Assembly (NCBI GenBank): GCA_036499165.1
Contig: DASYEE010000041.1
Coordinates: 19,975 to 83,974 of the forward strand
DNA: 64,000 nt
From: Galbitalea sp036499165
GTDB lineage: Bacteria > Actinomycetota > Actinomycetes > Actinomycetales > Microbacteriaceae
Direction: 5' to 3'
In this document: positions 62,534-64,000 of the stretch, in pieces
Layout of the letters: each line of letters opens with the position of its first letter
Position numbering within the stretch: position 1 is the stretch's first letter
Notes under the pieces: generated by a model
Databases searched by the model: none
The model's input: only the letters and a program-made list of their open reading frames with translations
Told to the model about the DNA's origin: nothing
Made by a program: the position numbers and the translations under genes

Positions 62534-63778
62534 TTAGGCCGTTGCTACCTTCTCGGCGATCTTCGCCAGATTCTCGTGGAGTGCCTCGACTGCGGCAGAC
62601 AGGGTCGGTGCGTCCGCCGACTTCACTGCTGCGGTGTACCGAACATATCCTCCCAGTGCGCTCGGGTCCTTGTACTTCTCGAGCAGGGTGTTGACGCTCG
62701 CGAACTGCGCAACGATCGATTTGGTGAGGACGGGGTCGATGATCGTGAGACCGGGCTGGAGGTACGCGAACGCCTGCTGCGCGCCCTCGATGTTCGCGGC
62801 GAAGTCGAGCAGGTCGATGTGGCTGTACGACTCTTCCTCACCCGAGATCTTGGAGGTCTGTACCTCTTCGAGCAGGTCGGATGCGCCGTTTGCCAGGTCT
62901 TCCGGCTTATAGGTCAACGACTTGGTGAGGGCGTCGAGCTTCTTCACGTTGGCGTCGAGCTCTGCAGCGAGTGTCTTGGTACTCGCGGTGATTTTCTTCG
63001 CCTGGAACAGGTCGCGCTCGACCGCGTGGAAACCGTGCCAACCGACCTTCGGGTCGAGGTTCGATGCTCGCATGTCGATCAGGTAGTCGAGGTTGCCGGC
63101 GTTGTCGGTCGGCGTGAAGCCCGGGAGAACGAAGCCGTCGACATCGGACTCAACGCGCTCGTAGTACGGCCGGGCCTCGGCGTAAGCGCTCTGCGCTGCC
63201 GCGACGTCACCGGAGTCGACCGCGGTGTTCAATGCGTCGGTCGCCGAGATCATGTTGTTGACCTCCTGGGTGACGTATGCCGCGTAGCCCGTGATGCCCG
63301 ACTGGAGCGCCGTCTGGGCGTTGCTCGAGGTCTGCTGTGCCTTACCCGTGACGGTGAACGCCTGGGTCTGCCTGTCGGCTCCCGGGCAGTACAGCTCGTA
63401 CCTGCCACCGGTGAGGGTGACGGTGAACGACACAGCGCCGAGGCCTGGTGCGAGGTTCTCCTTCTCGCCGAGGATGCGCTCGTCGCTCTGCAACTCCACC
63501 TCAGTGATCGCGGTCGAGCTGACGTTTTTCACGGTGAACGTCACAGGGCCGGCCTTCGCCTTCGTGGCGTCGAGAGTGCAGACGTCTTTTCCGCCCTTGC
63601 TCTCGAGGCTCACGTGTACCTGGGACGCCCCCTTCGAAACCTTTGCGAGCGCGCTGTCTCCGCTGGTCGAGCCGCTGCCGTTGCTGCCAGCCGAGGTCGA
63701 GCAGGCGCTCAGGAGCAGCGTCGCGACCGTGACTATTGTGACCGCAAGCGCGGCGCGGCGGGGCGAAACGTGATTCAT
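62534..63778 (-). CDS. efeO: EfeO: iron-binding lipoprotein (cupredoxin plus imelysin domains)
   Basis: 414 residues. Lipobox LLSAC (Cys26). N-terminal cupredoxin-like domain (about 50-145, VTFTVKNVSSTAITEVEL, GRYELYCPG) and C-terminal imelysin/M75 domain with the metal-site motif in GWHGFHAVERDLF. Extracytoplasmic iron-capturing partner of the EfeU permease. Both domains present, so the long form of EfeO. Between efeU and efeB. Confidence 0.96.
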   Translation of the reverse strand: MNHVSPRRAALAVTIVTVATLLLSACSTSAGSNGSGSTSGDSALAKVSKGASQVHVSLESKGGKDVCTLDATKAKAGPVTFTVKNVSSTAITEVELQSDERILGEKENLAPGLGAVSFTVTLTGGRYELYCPGADRQTQAFTVTGKAQQTSSNAQTALQSGITGYAAYVTQEVNNMISATDALNTAVDSGDVAAAQSAYAEARPYYERVESDVDGFVLPGFTPTDNAGNLDYLIDMRASNLDPKVGWHGFHAVERDLFQAKKITASTKTLAAELDANVKKLDALTKSLTYKPEDLANGASDLLEEVQTSKISGEEESYSHIDLLDFAANIEGAQQAFAYLQPGLTIIDPVLTKSIVAQFASVNTLLEKYKDPSALGGYVRYTAAVKSADAPTLSAAVEALHENLAKIAEKVATA

Positions 63779-63843
63779 GCGTAGTTCTCCTTCAAAGAGA
63801 GTGCTCGTGATTGCAGGGGATGAATGGGAGGCTGGGGAGGCGA

Positions 63844-64000
63844 TCAGGCGCGCGCGGAGGCGGGCTGCGGTGCCCGAGCCTCGGCGTGGCCCGCTGCTTC
63901 GAGCAGGCGCTGCTGTTGCTGTTGTCGGCGGGTGGCCGTGAGTTTCAGGCGTGCGCGGATGCCGTAACAGCCGAGCACGATAGCGGCAAGGGCGAGAGCG
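63844..64000 (-). CDS. efeU: EfeU/FTR1 iron permease, C-terminal fragment (5' end beyond window)
   Basis: Only the last 51 residues are in the window: the end of the final membrane segment (ALALAAIVLGCYGIRARLKL) and a cytosolic tail rich in Gln and Ala (RRQQQQQRLLEAAGHAEARA). No REXXE iron motif is visible because it lies past the edge. Assignment rests on position before efeO-efeB and on the tail pattern; the 65-bp gap to efeO holds AAGGAGAA as its ribosome site. Confidence 0.75.
   Translation of the reverse strand, partial: ALALAAIVLGCYGIRARLKLTATRRQQQQQRLLEAAGHAEARAPQPASARA

Overview
The window is chromosomal DNA from a high-GC Gram-positive actinobacterium, most likely a member of the Microbacteriaceae. 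Pointers are the high GC content with GTG and TTG starts, the ispH neighbourhood, Actinobacteria-type families (DUF4245, 13E12/DUF222-HNH, F420-type oxidoreductases, CGNR regulators) and a large share of genes whose start codon sits 5-8 nt after a TANNNT -10 box (leaderless transcripts). The genus cannot be fixed from the sequence alone. I see no rRNA, tRNA, prophage, insertion sequence or CRISPR array.

Layout. 1-7.3 kb: beta-carbonic anhydrase (cut by the left edge), a DUF4245 protein, exonuclease VII (xseB, xseA) and a small protein on the minus strand, divergent from ispH, followed by a membrane protein and a two-gene membrane sensor-kinase-like pair with no response regulator. 7.3-14.7 kb: class II fructose-bisphosphate aldolase divergent from class II fructose-1,6-bisphosphatase (gluconeogenic/glycolytic pair), a TDT-type transporter, a VOC protein, rmuC, mmsA and a DEDDh exonuclease. 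14.8-20.7 kb: a large membrane protein, a methyltransferase/HAD pair, a truncated NudK-like Nudix remnant and a 13E12 HNH gene. 20.8-25.2 kb: ychF, then a run of small genes (unknown, DUF4177, truncated AlkD-like, SUKH-like, unknown, maltokinase-cap-like) that reads as an accessory patch. 25.2-29.3 kb: a processive GT2 synthase tightly coupled to a membrane-anchored GH18 enzyme with two CBM5/12 modules, behind a structured 5' leader.

29.3-43.7 kb: S9 peptidase, EamA exporter with an odd repeat leader, CGNR regulator, methyltransferase, an SDR/TetR divergent pair with two clear operators, PPOX and LLM flavin/F420-type oxidoreductases, DUF2269, YbaK, and a two-gene unit of a lipoprotein and a 1005-residue membrane protein ending in a patatin domain; then a D-2-hydroxyacid dehydrogenase. 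43.8-48.4 kb: the glycine cleavage operon gcvT-gcvH-gcvP behind a tandem glycine riboswitch whose expression platform masks the gcvT ribosome-binding site. 48.6-58.6 kb: a CPBP protease and an oligopeptide-type ABC importer (substrate-binding protein, two permeases, fused double ATPase, second substrate-binding protein), interrupted by a PH-domain-like membrane protein on the other strand. 58.8-64 kb: typA with a structured leader, a lipoprotein, and the ferrous iron uptake operon efeU-efeO-efeB on the minus strand, cut by the right edge.

The most interesting unexplained items are the membrane-embedded, cysteine-rich patatin protein and its lipoprotein partner, the GT2-GH18 polysaccharide module with its leader hairpins, and the chain of overlapping mini-ORFs made by an 11-bp repeat in front of the EamA gene.
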